Shown here: positions 14,368-21,794 of the stretch, one piece after another
Layout of the letters: each line of letters opens with the position of its first letter
Numbering within the stretch: position 1 is the stretch's first letter
DNA from: CAZEQJ01 sp964514385
GTDB lineage: Bacteria; Bacteroidota; Bacteroidia; Cytophagales; Cyclobacteriaceae
Direction: 5' to 3'
NCBI GenBank assembly: GCA_964514385.1
Contig: CAZEQJ010000047.1
Location: forward strand, 1-21,794
Length of the DNA stretch: 21,794 nucleotides
Program-made: the position numbers and the translations under genes
The notes under the pieces: model-generated
What the model saw: the letters and a program-made list of their open reading frames with translations, nothing else
What the model was told of the DNA's origin: nothing
Databases searched by the model: none

Positions 14368-15845
14368 CAGTAAGCTTTTGCAAATAATACCCTTTCACCC
14401 GAAGGGTTGCCCGAATATATACATTTTCCGGTTTCTTTTTTATTATTGAGTGGAATACATCGGATGGTTGCTTTTGTTTCTTCTTTTATCCGTGCTTCTG
14501 TCTCCGCTGTTCCATCCCAGTGGGCACTAATAAAACCACCTTTTGTTTCCAGTACTTCCCTGAATTCGTCATAGCTATCTACTTCGGTAATATGACTATC
14601 TCTGAAGGCTTTCGCCTTATTGAACAGGTTGGTCTGTATATCTTCCAGCTCATCTACTATGCGCTGGCCAAGATCAAGCGATATTTTCATTGATTTTTTT
14701 TCCAGGGTATCCCGGCGCGCTATCTCAATGGTTTCGTTTTCAAGATCCCTTGGCCCTATTGCGATGCGCAATGGAACGCCTTTAAGTTCATACTCCGCAA
14801 ACTTCCAACCAGGCTTATGGGTATCCCTGTCGTCAAAACGGCTCATGATACCATGTGCTTTGAGCATTTTCTGGATCTGTACTACTTTATCAGAAATTTT
14901 TTCCAGCTCCTCCGCGTTTTTATAAATGGGCACAATAACTACCGGATAGGGAGCCAGTCGAGGTGGTATTACCAAACCGTTATCATCGCCATGTGCCATG
15001 ATCAGCGCTCCCATCAGCCTTGTGCTCACTCCCCAGCTCGTTCCCCACACATAGTCTTCTTTACCCTCTTTCGTTGCGAAGCGGACATCGAAGGCTTTGG
15101 CGAAATTCTGCCCAAGAAAATGACTTGTGCCTGCCTGCAGGGCCTTTCCGTCCTGCATCAATGCTTCTATGCAATATGTGTTGTCCGCGCCTGCAAATCT
15201 TTCCGATTCTGTTTTTATACCTCGGATTACCGGAACGGCCATATACTCCTCAGCAAACGTTGAATAAATGTCCAGAATAGTCAGCGCCTCTTTTTCTGCT
15301 TCCTCCCTTGTGGCGTGAGCGGTATGCCCTTCCTGCCATAAAAATTCAGCTGTTCGTAGAAAAAGTCTTGTGCGCATCTCCCATCTCACTACATTGGCCC
15401 ACTGATTAATCAGCAAAGGGAGATCACGGTATGACTGAATCCATCTTTTATACGAGTCCCAGATGACAGTTTCTGAGGTAGGGCGTACGATGAGTTCTTC
15501 TTCCAGCCGTGCTTCCGGATCCACTACTACCCCCTTATTATCTTCAGAGTTTTTTAGGCGATAATGTGTGACCACAGCACATTCCTTGGCAAAACCTGCT
15601 ACATGCGAGGCTTCTTTGCTAAAGAAAGATTTAGGAATAAAAAGAGGAAAATAAGCATTTTCATGTCCGGTTGCCTTGAACATGTCATCCAGCTCACGCT
15701 CCATTTTTTCCCAAATGGCATAGCCATACGGTTTGATGACCATGGAGCCTCTTACCGCCGAATTTTCAGCCAGGTCGGCTTTCTTTACTACATCATTATA
15801 CCAGGCAGAATAATCTTCAGCCATGGGCGTTACACCTTTCCCCAT
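14367..15845 (-). CDS. proS: Prolyl-tRNA synthetase, archaeal/eukaryotic type
   Basis: Charges tRNA(Pro) with proline. The 492-residue form lacks the insertion (editing) domain between motifs 2 and 3 that marks the long bacterial type, and matches the archaeal/eukaryote-like class used by many Bacteroidota. Visible class II features are RPTSET at 121-126, motif 2 with RTAEFLWQEGHTAH (about 164-177), and motif 3 region GTSWGVSTRLMGALIMAHGD (268-287). The anticodon-binding domain covers about 300-400, and a C-terminal domain with Cys residues (IRCIPL, GKCIYSG) ends in the typical terminal Tyr. The start at 15845 is preferred over Met8 because MGKGVTP precedes EDYSAWYND as in relatives. A possible promoter is TTTG followed about 20 bases later by AATTTG near 15870-15900 on the minus strand. 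Confidence 0.97.
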   Translation of the reverse strand: MGKGVTPMAEDYSAWYNDVVKKADLAENSAVRGSMVIKPYGYAIWEKMERELDDMFKATGHENAYFPLFIPKSFFSKEASHVAGFAKECAVVTHYRLKNSEDNKGVVVDPEARLEEELIVRPTSETVIWDSYKRWIQSYRDLPLLINQWANVVRWEMRTRLFLRTAEFLWQEGHTAHATREEAEKEALTILDIYSTFAEEYMAVPVIRGIKTESERFAGADNTYCIEALMQDGKALQAGTSHFLGQNFAKAFDVRFATKEGKEDYVWGTSWGVSTRLMGALIMAHGDDNGLVIPPRLAPYPVVIVPIYKNAEELEKISDKVVQIQKMLKAHGIMSRFDDRDTHKPGWKFAEYELKGVPLRIAIGPRDLENETIEIARRDTLEKKSMKISLDLGQRIVDELEDIQTNLFNKAKAFRDSHITEVDSYDEFREVLETKGGFISAHWDGTAETEARIKEETKATIRCIPLNNKKETGKCIYSGNPSGERVLFAKAY

Positions 15846-16025
15846 TTCAGATATTTTTTAAACGAAGCGCAAATTGCACCATTACCTTTTTTTTGTCAAA
15901 CAAAACCAAGAGAATGAATGAATGAAATGGAACAATAGTGGCATAATAATTGCTTTATTACAGAAGAATACTTAATTGTATACTTTTTTATTTATATTCG
16001 TATATCAAGCAAGAAGGGGGCTATT
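15846..16025. promoter_or_regulatory. Divergent intergenic region between proS and the low-complexity exported protein
   Basis: A 180-base AT-rich gap that must hold promoters for both directions. For proS (minus strand) a TTTG and, 20 bases on, GCAATTTG are a partial match to the Bacteroidota consensus. For the plus-strand gene, TACTTTTT near 15980-15987 is a one-mismatch -7 element without a well-spaced TTG. A purine-rich AAGGGGG at about 16013-16019 is an unusually good ribosome-binding site for this phylum, 6 bases before the ATG at 16026. A short (GAAT)3 run lies near 15912-15924. No hairpin terminator is seen. Confidence 0.35.
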
Positions 16026-17348
16026 ATGAAAACATTAACAATAAACTTATCAATACTTGTTCTGCTTACATCATTTGCATACGCACAGGAGTATGATGAC
16101 ATGTATTTCACTAAAAAAGACAGGCAGGAAATACAGAAAAAGCAGCAACTCGAAAATGAGCGTAATCAGCAGCGAAATGAAATGCAGCGCAGACAGGAAG
16201 TAGCTGCACAGACTGATGCCAGAGCAGCCTATAATGAGGAGTTTTCCTGGGACACCAATCCTGACTTCATTCAGCGCTATGAAACCTATGTGGAAGAATC
16301 AGAAGAAAATACAGATTACTATGTAGAAGAGGAGGATCGTCCGATCACCCTTGACGGGGACGCTGTTCAGCAAAATGCTGATGTTCTGTCGCCATATAAT
16401 TCAAACTTTTACAGAAACAGATCCATTAATTCATGGAATCGCTTCCGTGTTCAGTCGATGATGGGTATGAGTCCGTTTATGTTCAACAGCTTCAATGGAT
16501 TCGGCATGTACGATCCCTTTTATGATCCATTCTTCTATGGTAATCGATTCATGGATCCTTGGAACAACCCTGCATTTATGTGGAATAGTTGGAATACCGG
16601 CGCATGGGGTGGGTTCTATGATCCGTTCTTCAGTCCTTTTAATTCATTTTATGGGTATGGATTTAATAATATGGCATTTATGCCTGGATTTAATTCGAAC
16701 ATGATGATGTGGTCAAATACATGGCGTCCAGGTTTCGGGTTTGGTTTTGGTGGTGGCTTCGGCGGTTCTTTCTGGAATCCTTATTTTGGATTTGGTAACA
16801 ACATGATGATCGTCAGTGATAATGTAAATAATCGAAGAAATTACATTGAAGGACAAAGCCCTAATCGTAGTACCACTGTACCTGTAGCTTCTCAGGAAAG
16901 AAATGACAGAAGATATGCAAATCCTGACTCCTATAATTACAGAAGCAGTCGTAGTGCGGAAACATCACGCGAACCTGCAACCAGGAGGGCTTCAAGCACG
17001 AATTACAGAAGGGCTACGCCAACGCAGCGCAGTGCAACATATACACGACCTTCAAGTAGTTCAAGAACGACTTCCCGTTACAGCTCAGGTAGAGATTTCT
17101 CTAATGTGCAGCGAAGAGCTACCTCTACGCAGTATAGTAATACGAGAACAACTGGTTCGTCAAGCTATTACAGATCATCTTCTTCCACAGGAAGAAGCAG
17201 CAGCGGGTACGACAGGTCCTCGTACAATACACGTTCATCATCCTCTTCTTCTTATTCGAGAAGCAGTGGATCCAGCGGTAGTAGCAGAAGCAGCAGCAGC
17301 AGCGGAAGCAAGTCCTCTTCCAGCAGAAGTTCAAGAGGAAACAGATAA
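16026..17348 (+). CDS. Exported low-complexity protein: charged, aromatic/Gly-rich and Ser/Arg-rich blocks
   Basis: No known family is recognised. A clear signal peptide (MKTLTINLSILVLLTSFAYA) is cut before Gln21. Three compositional blocks follow. Residues about 22-115 are highly charged, with a Gln/Glu/Arg-rich coiled-coil-like stretch (KKQQLENERNQQRNEMQRRQ) and an acidic segment (EEEDRP). Residues about 120-265 are rich in Phe, Met, Asn, Gly, Trp and Tyr with repeated YDPF or MDPW units (MYDPFYDPFFYG, FMDPWNNP, FYDPFFSPF) and a Gly/Phe run (RPGFGFGFGGGFGG). Residues about 280-440 are almost only Ser, Arg, Thr, Tyr and Gly, strongly basic. The middle part resembles prion-like or adhesive aromatic sequences. 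It sits 31 bases ahead of an outer membrane barrel gene, so both may work at the cell surface. A gene product is likely because of the signal peptide and ribosome-binding site; function unknown. Confidence 0.85.
   Translation: MKTLTINLSILVLLTSFAYAQEYDDMYFTKKDRQEIQKKQQLENERNQQRNEMQRRQEVAAQTDARAAYNEEFSWDTNPDFIQRYETYVEESEENTDYYVEEEDRPITLDGDAVQQNADVLSPYNSNFYRNRSINSWNRFRVQSMMGMSPFMFNSFNGFGMYDPFYDPFFYGNRFMDPWNNPAFMWNSWNTGAWGGFYDPFFSPFNSFYGYGFNNMAFMPGFNSNMMMWSNTWRPGFGFGFGGGFGGSFWNPYFGFGNNMMIVSDNVNNRRNYIEGQSPNRSTTVPVASQERNDRRYANPDSYNYRSSRSAETSREPATRRASSTNYRRATPTQRSATYTRPSSSSRTTSRYSSGRDFSNVQRRATSTQYSNTRTTGSSSYYRSSSSTGRSSSGYDRSSYNTRSSSSSSYSRSSGSSGSSRSSSSSGSKSSSSRSSRGNR
17289..17303 (+). repeat. (AGC)5 microsatellite in the Ser-rich 3' end
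   Basis: Five consecutive AGC serine codons are visible at 17289-17303, within a longer Ser-codon tract (about 17157-17340) mixing AGC, TCA, TCT and TCC codons. Slippage here would change length in units of one serine without shifting frame. The mixture of codons in most of the tract suggests the Ser-rich protein sequence itself is kept, rather than being a by-product of a simple DNA repeat. Confidence 0.6.
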
Positions 17349-17379
17349 TCTGAAATAGCCAAATCTTAACTTTAAAGAA

Positions 17380-18879
17380 ATGAAAGCGCTCTTACAGTTC
17401 GTATTGGCATGGGTTTGTATTGCCCAAACTGTTTCGGCACAAACCTATCAGGATTTTGCACTCAGATACAATCCGGCGAGTTTTGGGGGTACATCCAGAA
17501 TACAGGCTATGGGTGGAGCGCAGGTATCATTGGGTGGTGATCTCAGTTCCATCTCGGGTAATCCGGCGGGACTGGGATTTTACAACCGCTCAGATTTTGG
17601 GGTAACCGGAAGCCTTATAATTTCAGCCAATACCACTGAGTATAACGGTGACACAGATCGCGCAATCGGTAGCGGTTTAAGAATTCCCAATGTGGGACTT
17701 GTCATAAAGCTTGATGTTAATAATTCATCATCGCGATGGCGAACACATGCTTTGGGTTTTAGTGTTAACCAGCAAACTTCATTCAGAAACAGGGTAACTT
17801 ATGAGTCTCGTGTGACCGACTCGTTGGGAGATTTTACAGCCTTTGCACTTCAGGAGGCAGAAAACCTACTGGGCCAGTCAAACAGTAATGATGTAGCAAG
17901 AGTGCTTGAAGGTAATCTTTCATTCCTTGCCTGGCAGACCTTTCTTATCAATGGAGTATTTGACAACAATGAAAATCTGGCAGGCTTTTCCAGCGAGGTC
18001 TTCGCACCTTCACAACCTTTTCCTACCAGACAGCGGGAAAGTATTAATGAACGTGGAGGACTGACCTCAACCAATATTTCGTGGGGAGGAAATTACAACG
18101 ATGTGTTTTATATAGGAGCAGGTGCCTCATTATTATCGGTCAATCATACCATATCCAGAGAATTTACGGAAACATTTAATGATAATGTAATAGACAGGTT
18201 TCAACTGGATGAGGATCGGGATATGTCCGGATTTGGATTCAATGCACGTGCCGGTATCATCGTACGGCCGGTGCCATTTATTACTATTGGCGCTAATGCA
18301 CAGACACCGACAATTTTATCATTACAGGACAGATCTGATTTCTTTGCGCGGGCGGACTATAATCAGTTTCCTGTTCAGGCACCGGACCCCGAACTTGTAT
18401 TTGAATATGAAGAAAGTTACAGATTCGGTTATCAGATGATCATACCTGGCCGTATTGATGTTGGTTCTACCGTATTTATAGGAAAACAAGGTTTTGTAAC
18501 GGGAGACGTAACCTATGTAAACCATTCGCTGGCTCAGCTTTCTTCCAATGAGTACTCCTTTAATGAAGAAAATGAGCAGATAGACAGCATTTATAACGCA
18601 GTACTAAATTATCGTATCGGGGGTGAGATGAGGCTTGGGTCATTTCGTCTACGTGCAGGCGGTGGAGTGCTGGCTAACCCGGTTGAGAATTCCTTACTGG
18701 AAGCTGAGAGGACATTTTATAGTTTAGGAGCCGGCATTCGCAAACCTAACTTTTATTTTGATGCTGCATTTACCAGTGTAGCACAGCAAAGTATGATCAA
18801 TGCATTTCCCGGAGCACCTTTTGCTATGTCTGATGGCAGCATAAATACGCTTAATGTGACGTTTGGTGTGTTATTTTAA
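17380..18879 (+). CDS. Outer membrane beta-barrel, FadL/OmpP1/TodX-like transporter
   Basis: A 499-residue exported protein with signal peptide MKALLQFVLAWVCIAQTVSA cut before Gln21. The mature start (TYQDFALRYNPASFGGTSRI, then QAMGGAQVSLGGDLSSISGNPAGLG) matches the N-terminal plug-like region of the OmpP1/FadL/TodX group, which lets hydrophobic compounds through the outer membrane. Alternating amphipathic strands run through the rest and the last residue is Phe (NVTFGVLF), the usual signal for barrel assembly. It starts 31 bases after the low-complexity protein gene and is probably co-transcribed; a TAACTTTA element in that gap could also be a weak promoter. Homologues in Bacteroidota are often labelled hemin receptor without proof; the substrate is unknown. 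The 3' end overlaps the convergent aroK by 9 bases. Confidence 0.87.
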   Translation: MKALLQFVLAWVCIAQTVSAQTYQDFALRYNPASFGGTSRIQAMGGAQVSLGGDLSSISGNPAGLGFYNRSDFGVTGSLIISANTTEYNGDTDRAIGSGLRIPNVGLVIKLDVNNSSSRWRTHALGFSVNQQTSFRNRVTYESRVTDSLGDFTAFALQEAENLLGQSNSNDVARVLEGNLSFLAWQTFLINGVFDNNENLAGFSSEVFAPSQPFPTRQRESINERGGLTSTNISWGGNYNDVFYIGAGASLLSVNHTISREFTETFNDNVIDRFQLDEDRDMSGFGFNARAGIIVRPVPFITIGANAQTPTILSLQDRSDFFARADYNQFPVQAPDPELVFEYEESYRFGYQMIIPGRIDVGSTVFIGKQGFVTGDVTYVNHSLAQLSSNEYSFNEENEQIDSIYNAVLNYRIGGEMRLGSFRLRAGGGVLANPVENSLLEAERTFYSLGAGIRKPNFYFDAAFTSVAQQSMINAFPGAPFAMSDGSINTLNVTFGVLF

Positions 18880-19380
18880 AAGGGGTAATATCATTTTGAC
18901 AATGACGTCAGGATATTCATCACCTACATGAACCACATGTGAGGCCTGTAAATAGTTTTTTCGTCTTTCGTTCAGGGTATTAACCAGTGTTTCTTCAAGA
19001 TCTTTAACCTGATCAAGAAGAGGGCGCTTGGCTTTTGATTTGAGTAGCCGGCTTGCCAGTATATTTACCTCTGTATCCAGATAGATGCTGATACCATTTG
19101 TATTCATGTAAGTGGCATTATCATGAAAACAGGGTGTACCACCTCCTGTGGCTAATACAATTCTGTCTTTATTTGAAAAGAGGCCTTGAAGATATTTTTT
19201 TTCGGCAGCTCTGAAATACTGCTCACCTTTTTCCGAAAAAATTTTATCGATAGAAGCTTTCTCTTCCTTTTCAATTACCTCATCGAGGTCATAAAAGTTA
19301 TAATTTAGCTTGTCAGCTAATAAGGGACCTACTGTGCTTTTACCGCATGCGGGCATGCCCCAGAGAAATACTGCATTCAT
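18871..19380 (-). CDS. aroK: Shikimate kinase
   Basis: Phosphorylates the 3-hydroxyl of shikimate with ATP in the pathway to chorismate and aromatic amino acids. At 169 residues it is of normal length. Visible sites are the P-loop GMPACGKST (8-16), the shikimate-binding DLDEVIE (Asp31 and Asp33), Arg57 in YFRAAE, the GGG turn at 79-81, and the lid arginine Arg119 in KRPLL. All key residues are present. It is the last gene of a four-gene minus-strand operon and overlaps the permease stop by 4 bases (ATGA). Its own end overlaps the convergent outer membrane gene by 9 bases, so there is no room for a separate terminator between them and none is obvious nearby. Confidence 0.96.
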   Translation of the reverse strand: MNAVFLWGMPACGKSTVGPLLADKLNYNFYDLDEVIEKEEKASIDKIFSEKGEQYFRAAEKKYLQGLFSNKDRIVLATGGGTPCFHDNATYMNTNGISIYLDTEVNILASRLLKSKAKRPLLDQVKDLEETLVNTLNERRKNYLQASHVVHVGDEYPDVIVKMILPLLK

Positions 19381-20435
19381 TGTGCTAGTCTTATTCTTGG
19401 ATCCACAATTCCATATAATAATTCTGCAATCATACTGACTGCTATAAATATTACCGCGATTATGATTATTGCACCCATAATTACGGGAAAGTCCTGGTTT
19501 TGAATTGCTACAATCGTAATAAACCCGAGACCTTTTAAATCAAATATATATTCCACAAAAAAGGTTCCCGCAAGCAGTGAGCTAAACCATCCAGTAACGG
19601 TGGTTATAAGTGGGTTCACTGCATTGCGAATGGCATGGCCAAAGATTACCTGATATTGAGATAAACCCCTTGCTGAGGCCGCCCTGATGTATTGCTGCTG
19701 CATTATACTATGCATAGCTTCCCTGGTTACCCGAAATATCATGGCGTAGGGCCTGAGTGACAAGGACAATGAAGGCAGGATAATATTTTCAGGATGGAAC
19801 TCGCGTCCGCGCAATGGATGTATTTCCCAAAGCTGCCCGGTAATATTTAGGCCTGTGATATCACCCAGGTAAAATCCAAAAAACAGGGCCAGAAGAAGAG
19901 ATGATATGAATGAGGGTACCGACATCCCTGCTATTGACAACATGACCATCATCTTGTCAAACCATTTGTCGTAATGAAGTGCTGATAGAATGCCAAAACC
20001 AGCACCAAAAAATGTAGCCAGTAAAATGGACACAGTTACCAGTACAAGAGTAGTGGTTATTGCGCGTCCGATGATGGCAGCAACCTCCTCACCCGATTGA
20101 AATGACTTTCCCAGATATGGCCGCTTTAAGCAAACAAAGCTCTTATGAAAGCTTAGCCGCAGTAATGGTTCATATTTTTTCAGGTTATCCTCAGTATTCC
20201 GGTGAGCCGAAAAGGGAGACAGGTCATTGTAAAAATCGATCAGCTGAAGTAACGGGGGTTTATGTAACCTATAGTGATCGATCACCTGGCTGCGCGACAT
20301 AATATCGCTTCTTCTGCCGTCCAGGATTTTTTCTGCACTGCCCGGAAACCAAAAAAACAACGTATAAACAAGTGCAATGACCCCTATAATGGTCATCAGC
20401 CCTTCAATGATCCGCTTCCTTAAGAACCGGATCAT
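19377..20435 (-). CDS. DppB/OppB-type ABC transporter permease
   Basis: An inner-membrane permease subunit of the peptide/nickel ABC importer type. The N-terminus has one membrane helix (about 9-30) followed by a periplasmic segment (about 35-115). After it lies the binding-protein-dependent transport domain with five more helices (about 125-345). The ATPase-coupling EAA loop is clear: ASARGLSQYQVIFGHAIRNA with the conserved Gly and the HxxRNxxxP ending (about 254-277). The final segment YGIVDPRIRL is the normal end of DppB-type proteins. The window holds no partner DppC, ATPase or binding protein, so either these are encoded elsewhere or this is an orphan subunit. It overlaps genes on both sides by 4 bases, which ties its translation to BT_3928-like and aroK. 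Confidence 0.92.
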   Translation of the reverse strand: MIRFLRKRIIEGLMTIIGVIALVYTLFFWFPGSAEKILDGRRSDIMSRSQVIDHYRLHKPPLLQLIDFYNDLSPFSAHRNTEDNLKKYEPLLRLSFHKSFVCLKRPYLGKSFQSGEEVAAIIGRAITTTLVLVTVSILLATFFGAGFGILSALHYDKWFDKMMVMLSIAGMSVPSFISSLLLALFFGFYLGDITGLNITGQLWEIHPLRGREFHPENIILPSLSLSLRPYAMIFRVTREAMHSIMQQQYIRAASARGLSQYQVIFGHAIRNAVNPLITTVTGWFSSLLAGTFFVEYIFDLKGLGFITIVAIQNQDFPVIMGAIIIIAVIFIAVSMIAELLYGIVDPRIRLAQ

Positions 20436-21520
20436 TCCAGCATTGCTTGCACCTTATCCGGAGTGGGGATGTCATTGTGGTGCCATTTTCCCAGCACTGT
20501 TCCGTCTTTGAGCAGCACCATACCCGGGTTGGACCGGACTACCGCCTTAAGCAGGGTAGCATCACCAAAATAATACGACATAGAGTCAGAAATGGCATTG
20601 AACAGATTTTCCATCATGTCCGGGTTGGAGGATGTGATAATATAGGAATCTACTCCTGAGTTTCGGGCTACCTGCATCATATCCGCCATCTTGTTTTCGG
20701 GCGCCTTGGATGCATCCTGCAGGACTATTAGTAGCTTCTCACCGCTGAGGGAAGCCTCGGTAAAATCTTCATCTTCCTTCCAGAGGCTGTAGTCTGTGAT
20801 CTTTGGTAAAGCGCTTTTATTTTTAAGTTTCATTTCCACAAAGGTCAGTGTTGTATCGTTCGTTGGGTATTCATCGTACGTTTTCATTTTCCCGTCTTTT
20901 TCCATTACATAGTCGTAATCCAGTGGAGCGGAAGGTTCCATACCTTCCCTGATATTTAAGCCTACAGCATAAGGCCGGAAATCAATATAGGGTAAATGTC
21001 GTATTGCATAGACAGCAAGGAATGCATTCACGATGATAGTAATCAGGATCACGATAGCGCCTGGAAGACCTGGGAACCATTCCCTTTGCGATTTTCGCTG
21101 AAAGAAAAGGTAGATAATCATGACCAGCAGAATAATATCTTTGATAAACGATTGCCAGGGGTTAAGGGGGATGGCATCACCAAAACAGCCGCAGTCAGTA
21201 ACTTTATCAAAAGCTGCTGAGTAAAATGTAAGAAAAGTAAAAAATACAATGATCACCAGCAGCATAAGGTAGCTCCACCTTGGCTGATAGTTGATAATGA
21301 TGGCTATACCGAGCACCACCTCGAGTACAACCAGAAATACGGCAAAAGGTAAGGCATATGGTACGAATAAATGGAAAAAACCTGCAAAATCGGCAGCGAA
21401 CACTTCAAAATACTCTTCCAGTTTGATAGCAGTACCTATAGGGTCATTTACCTTAATAAGGCCGGAAAATATAAACAACCCTCCGACCAGAAACCGAAAT
21501 ATTTTAGTGATGATATTCAT
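20432..21520 (-). CDS. BT_3928-like DoxX/MauE-type membrane protein with C-terminal thioredoxin-like domain
   Basis: A 362-residue protein. The N-terminal half is a four-helix DoxX/MauE-like membrane domain (about 1-140) starting with the typical FLVGGLFIFSGLIKVNDPIG and containing a Cys pair in DCGCFGD (Cys110 and Cys112). A fifth helix lies at about 153-173. The C-terminal half (about 230-362) looks like a thioredoxin fold (KLLIVLQDASKA, then VDSYIITSS, and the cis-Pro-like NPGMVLLKDGTVLGKW), but it has no CxxC. The layout matches the BT_3928 family of Bacteroidota. MauE and DoxX relatives deal with disulfide or quinone chemistry, so a redox role in the envelope is plausible but not shown. 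It overlaps both neighbours by 4 bases. Confidence 0.88.
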   Translation of the reverse strand: MNIITKIFRFLVGGLFIFSGLIKVNDPIGTAIKLEEYFEVFAADFAGFFHLFVPYALPFAVFLVVLEVVLGIAIIINYQPRWSYLMLLVIIVFFTFLTFYSAAFDKVTDCGCFGDAIPLNPWQSFIKDIILLVMIIYLFFQRKSQREWFPGLPGAIVILITIIVNAFLAVYAIRHLPYIDFRPYAVGLNIREGMEPSAPLDYDYVMEKDGKMKTYDEYPTNDTTLTFVEMKLKNKSALPKITDYSLWKEDEDFTEASLSGEKLLIVLQDASKAPENKMADMMQVARNSGVDSYIITSSNPDMMENLFNAISDSMSYYFGDATLLKAVVRSNPGMVLLKDGTVLGKWHHNDIPTPDKVQAMLE

Positions 21521-21794
21521 TCTATGTTAAGTTTAATCATACAAAAAACAGCATAATTTATCATGTCCATATAGTTAGCCTCTACCCCTTCTGAAACCTC
21601 CGTTTCACCATCGTTATCTTCTATTTGCTTGGTCCTGTATATTTTCATAAGAATAATATCGGTAATGGAGCTTATCCGCATCTTACGCCATGCCTCACCA
21701 TAGTCATGGTTTTTGTTTTGTAGCAATGCCATAGTCTGGTCAGCATGCTTCTGATACAGACCCATAATTTCATTAACAGGTAGCTCTACCTTTT
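21517..21794 (-). CDS. DUF1599 (nucleotide modification associated) protein, 5'-truncated by the window edge
   Basis: The frame stays open beyond the Met at 21765: codons for KVELPVNEI precede it up to the window end, so the visible part is a C-terminal fragment of a longer protein. The motif NHDYGEAWRKMRISSITDII followed by IYRTKQIED and the acidic EGVEANYMDMINYAVFCMI matches the DUF1599 repeat, which usually occurs twice in proteins of about 180-200 residues; this would be the second copy. DUF1599 was named as a domain linked to nucleotide modification and is related in pattern to all-alpha nucleotide-binding proteins; enzymatic function is not established to my knowledge. Its stop overlaps the start of the next gene by 4 bases, making it an upstream member of the aroK operon. 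Confidence 0.85.
   Translation of the reverse strand, partial: KVELPVNEIMGLYQKHADQTMALLQNKNHDYGEAWRKMRISSITDIILMKIYRTKQIEDNDGETEVSEGVEANYMDMINYAVFCMIKLNIE

Noticed and set aside
15912..15924. (GAAT)3 tandem repeat considered as a phase-variation tract
   Set aside because: Only three units, outside coding sequence, and too short for frequent slippage.
17289..17345. Possible CRISPR-like or transposon-end repeats in the Ser-rich end
   Set aside because: The repetition is of serine codons with mixed synonymous usage; there are no spacers, direct repeats of even length or inverted ends.
16903..17358. 151-codon plus-strand frame in the 3' part of the low-complexity gene
   Set aside because: It is the +1-type frame of a Ser/Arg repeat region. 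It lacks a signal peptide and a ribosome-binding site, whereas the main frame continues from a clear signal peptide to a stop.

Overview
The window is a piece of a Bacteroidota chromosome, most likely from the order Cytophagales. The clues are moderate GC content, weak Shine-Dalgarno sites, one promoter matching the Bacteroidota TTG/TAnnTTTG consensus, exported beta-barrel proteins ending in Phe, a WG-repeat lipoprotein, a BT_3928-like DoxX protein and a DUF1599 protein. Coding density is very high: no gene-free stretch exceeds about 180 bases, and many neighbouring genes overlap by 1, 4 or 8 bases. No tRNA, rRNA, CRISPR array, insertion sequence or attachment site was seen.

Layout. (1) Positions 1-1597, plus strand: the 3' two-fifths or so of infB (cut by the window start), then a small uncharacterised 84-residue gene. 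(2) 1590-4775, minus strand: a tightly overlapping operon of an SLC13/DASS carboxylate transporter, a soluble CRP-like-domain histidine kinase and a stand-alone receiver protein. (3) 4939-9632, minus strand: a membrane-anchored ComEA-like helix-hairpin-helix protein coupled by a TAATG overlap to a 1334-residue DUF4011-type superfamily 1 helicase with a C-terminal Vsr/DUF559-like nuclease fold that seems to have lost a catalytic acidic residue. (4) 9729-12882, plus strand: hemA, overlapped by a WG-repeat lipoprotein gene. (5) 12883-15845, minus strand: proS (archaeal/eukaryotic-type), a short NfeD protein and floA. (6) 16026-18879, plus strand: a strikingly low-complexity exported protein and a FadL/OmpP1-like outer membrane barrel. 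(7) 18871-21794, minus strand: DUF1599 (cut by the window end), BT_3928-like DoxX/thioredoxin-like protein, a DppB-type ABC permease and aroK, each junction a 4-base ATGA overlap.

How the parts work together. Most of the window is housekeeping: translation initiation, prolyl-tRNA charging, tetrapyrrole entry, the shikimate pathway and flotillin membrane domains. The units that stand out are the transporter-kinase-receiver operon, which looks like a split nutrient-sensing module with no DNA-binding output; the HhH-helicase pair, which resembles single-protein anti-phage or DNA-processing helicase-nucleases; and the tripartite charged, aromatic and Ser/Arg-rich secreted protein beside an outer membrane porin. 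Two intrinsic terminators for minus-strand transcripts lie beyond the neighbouring plus-strand stop codons, one of them inside coding sequence.
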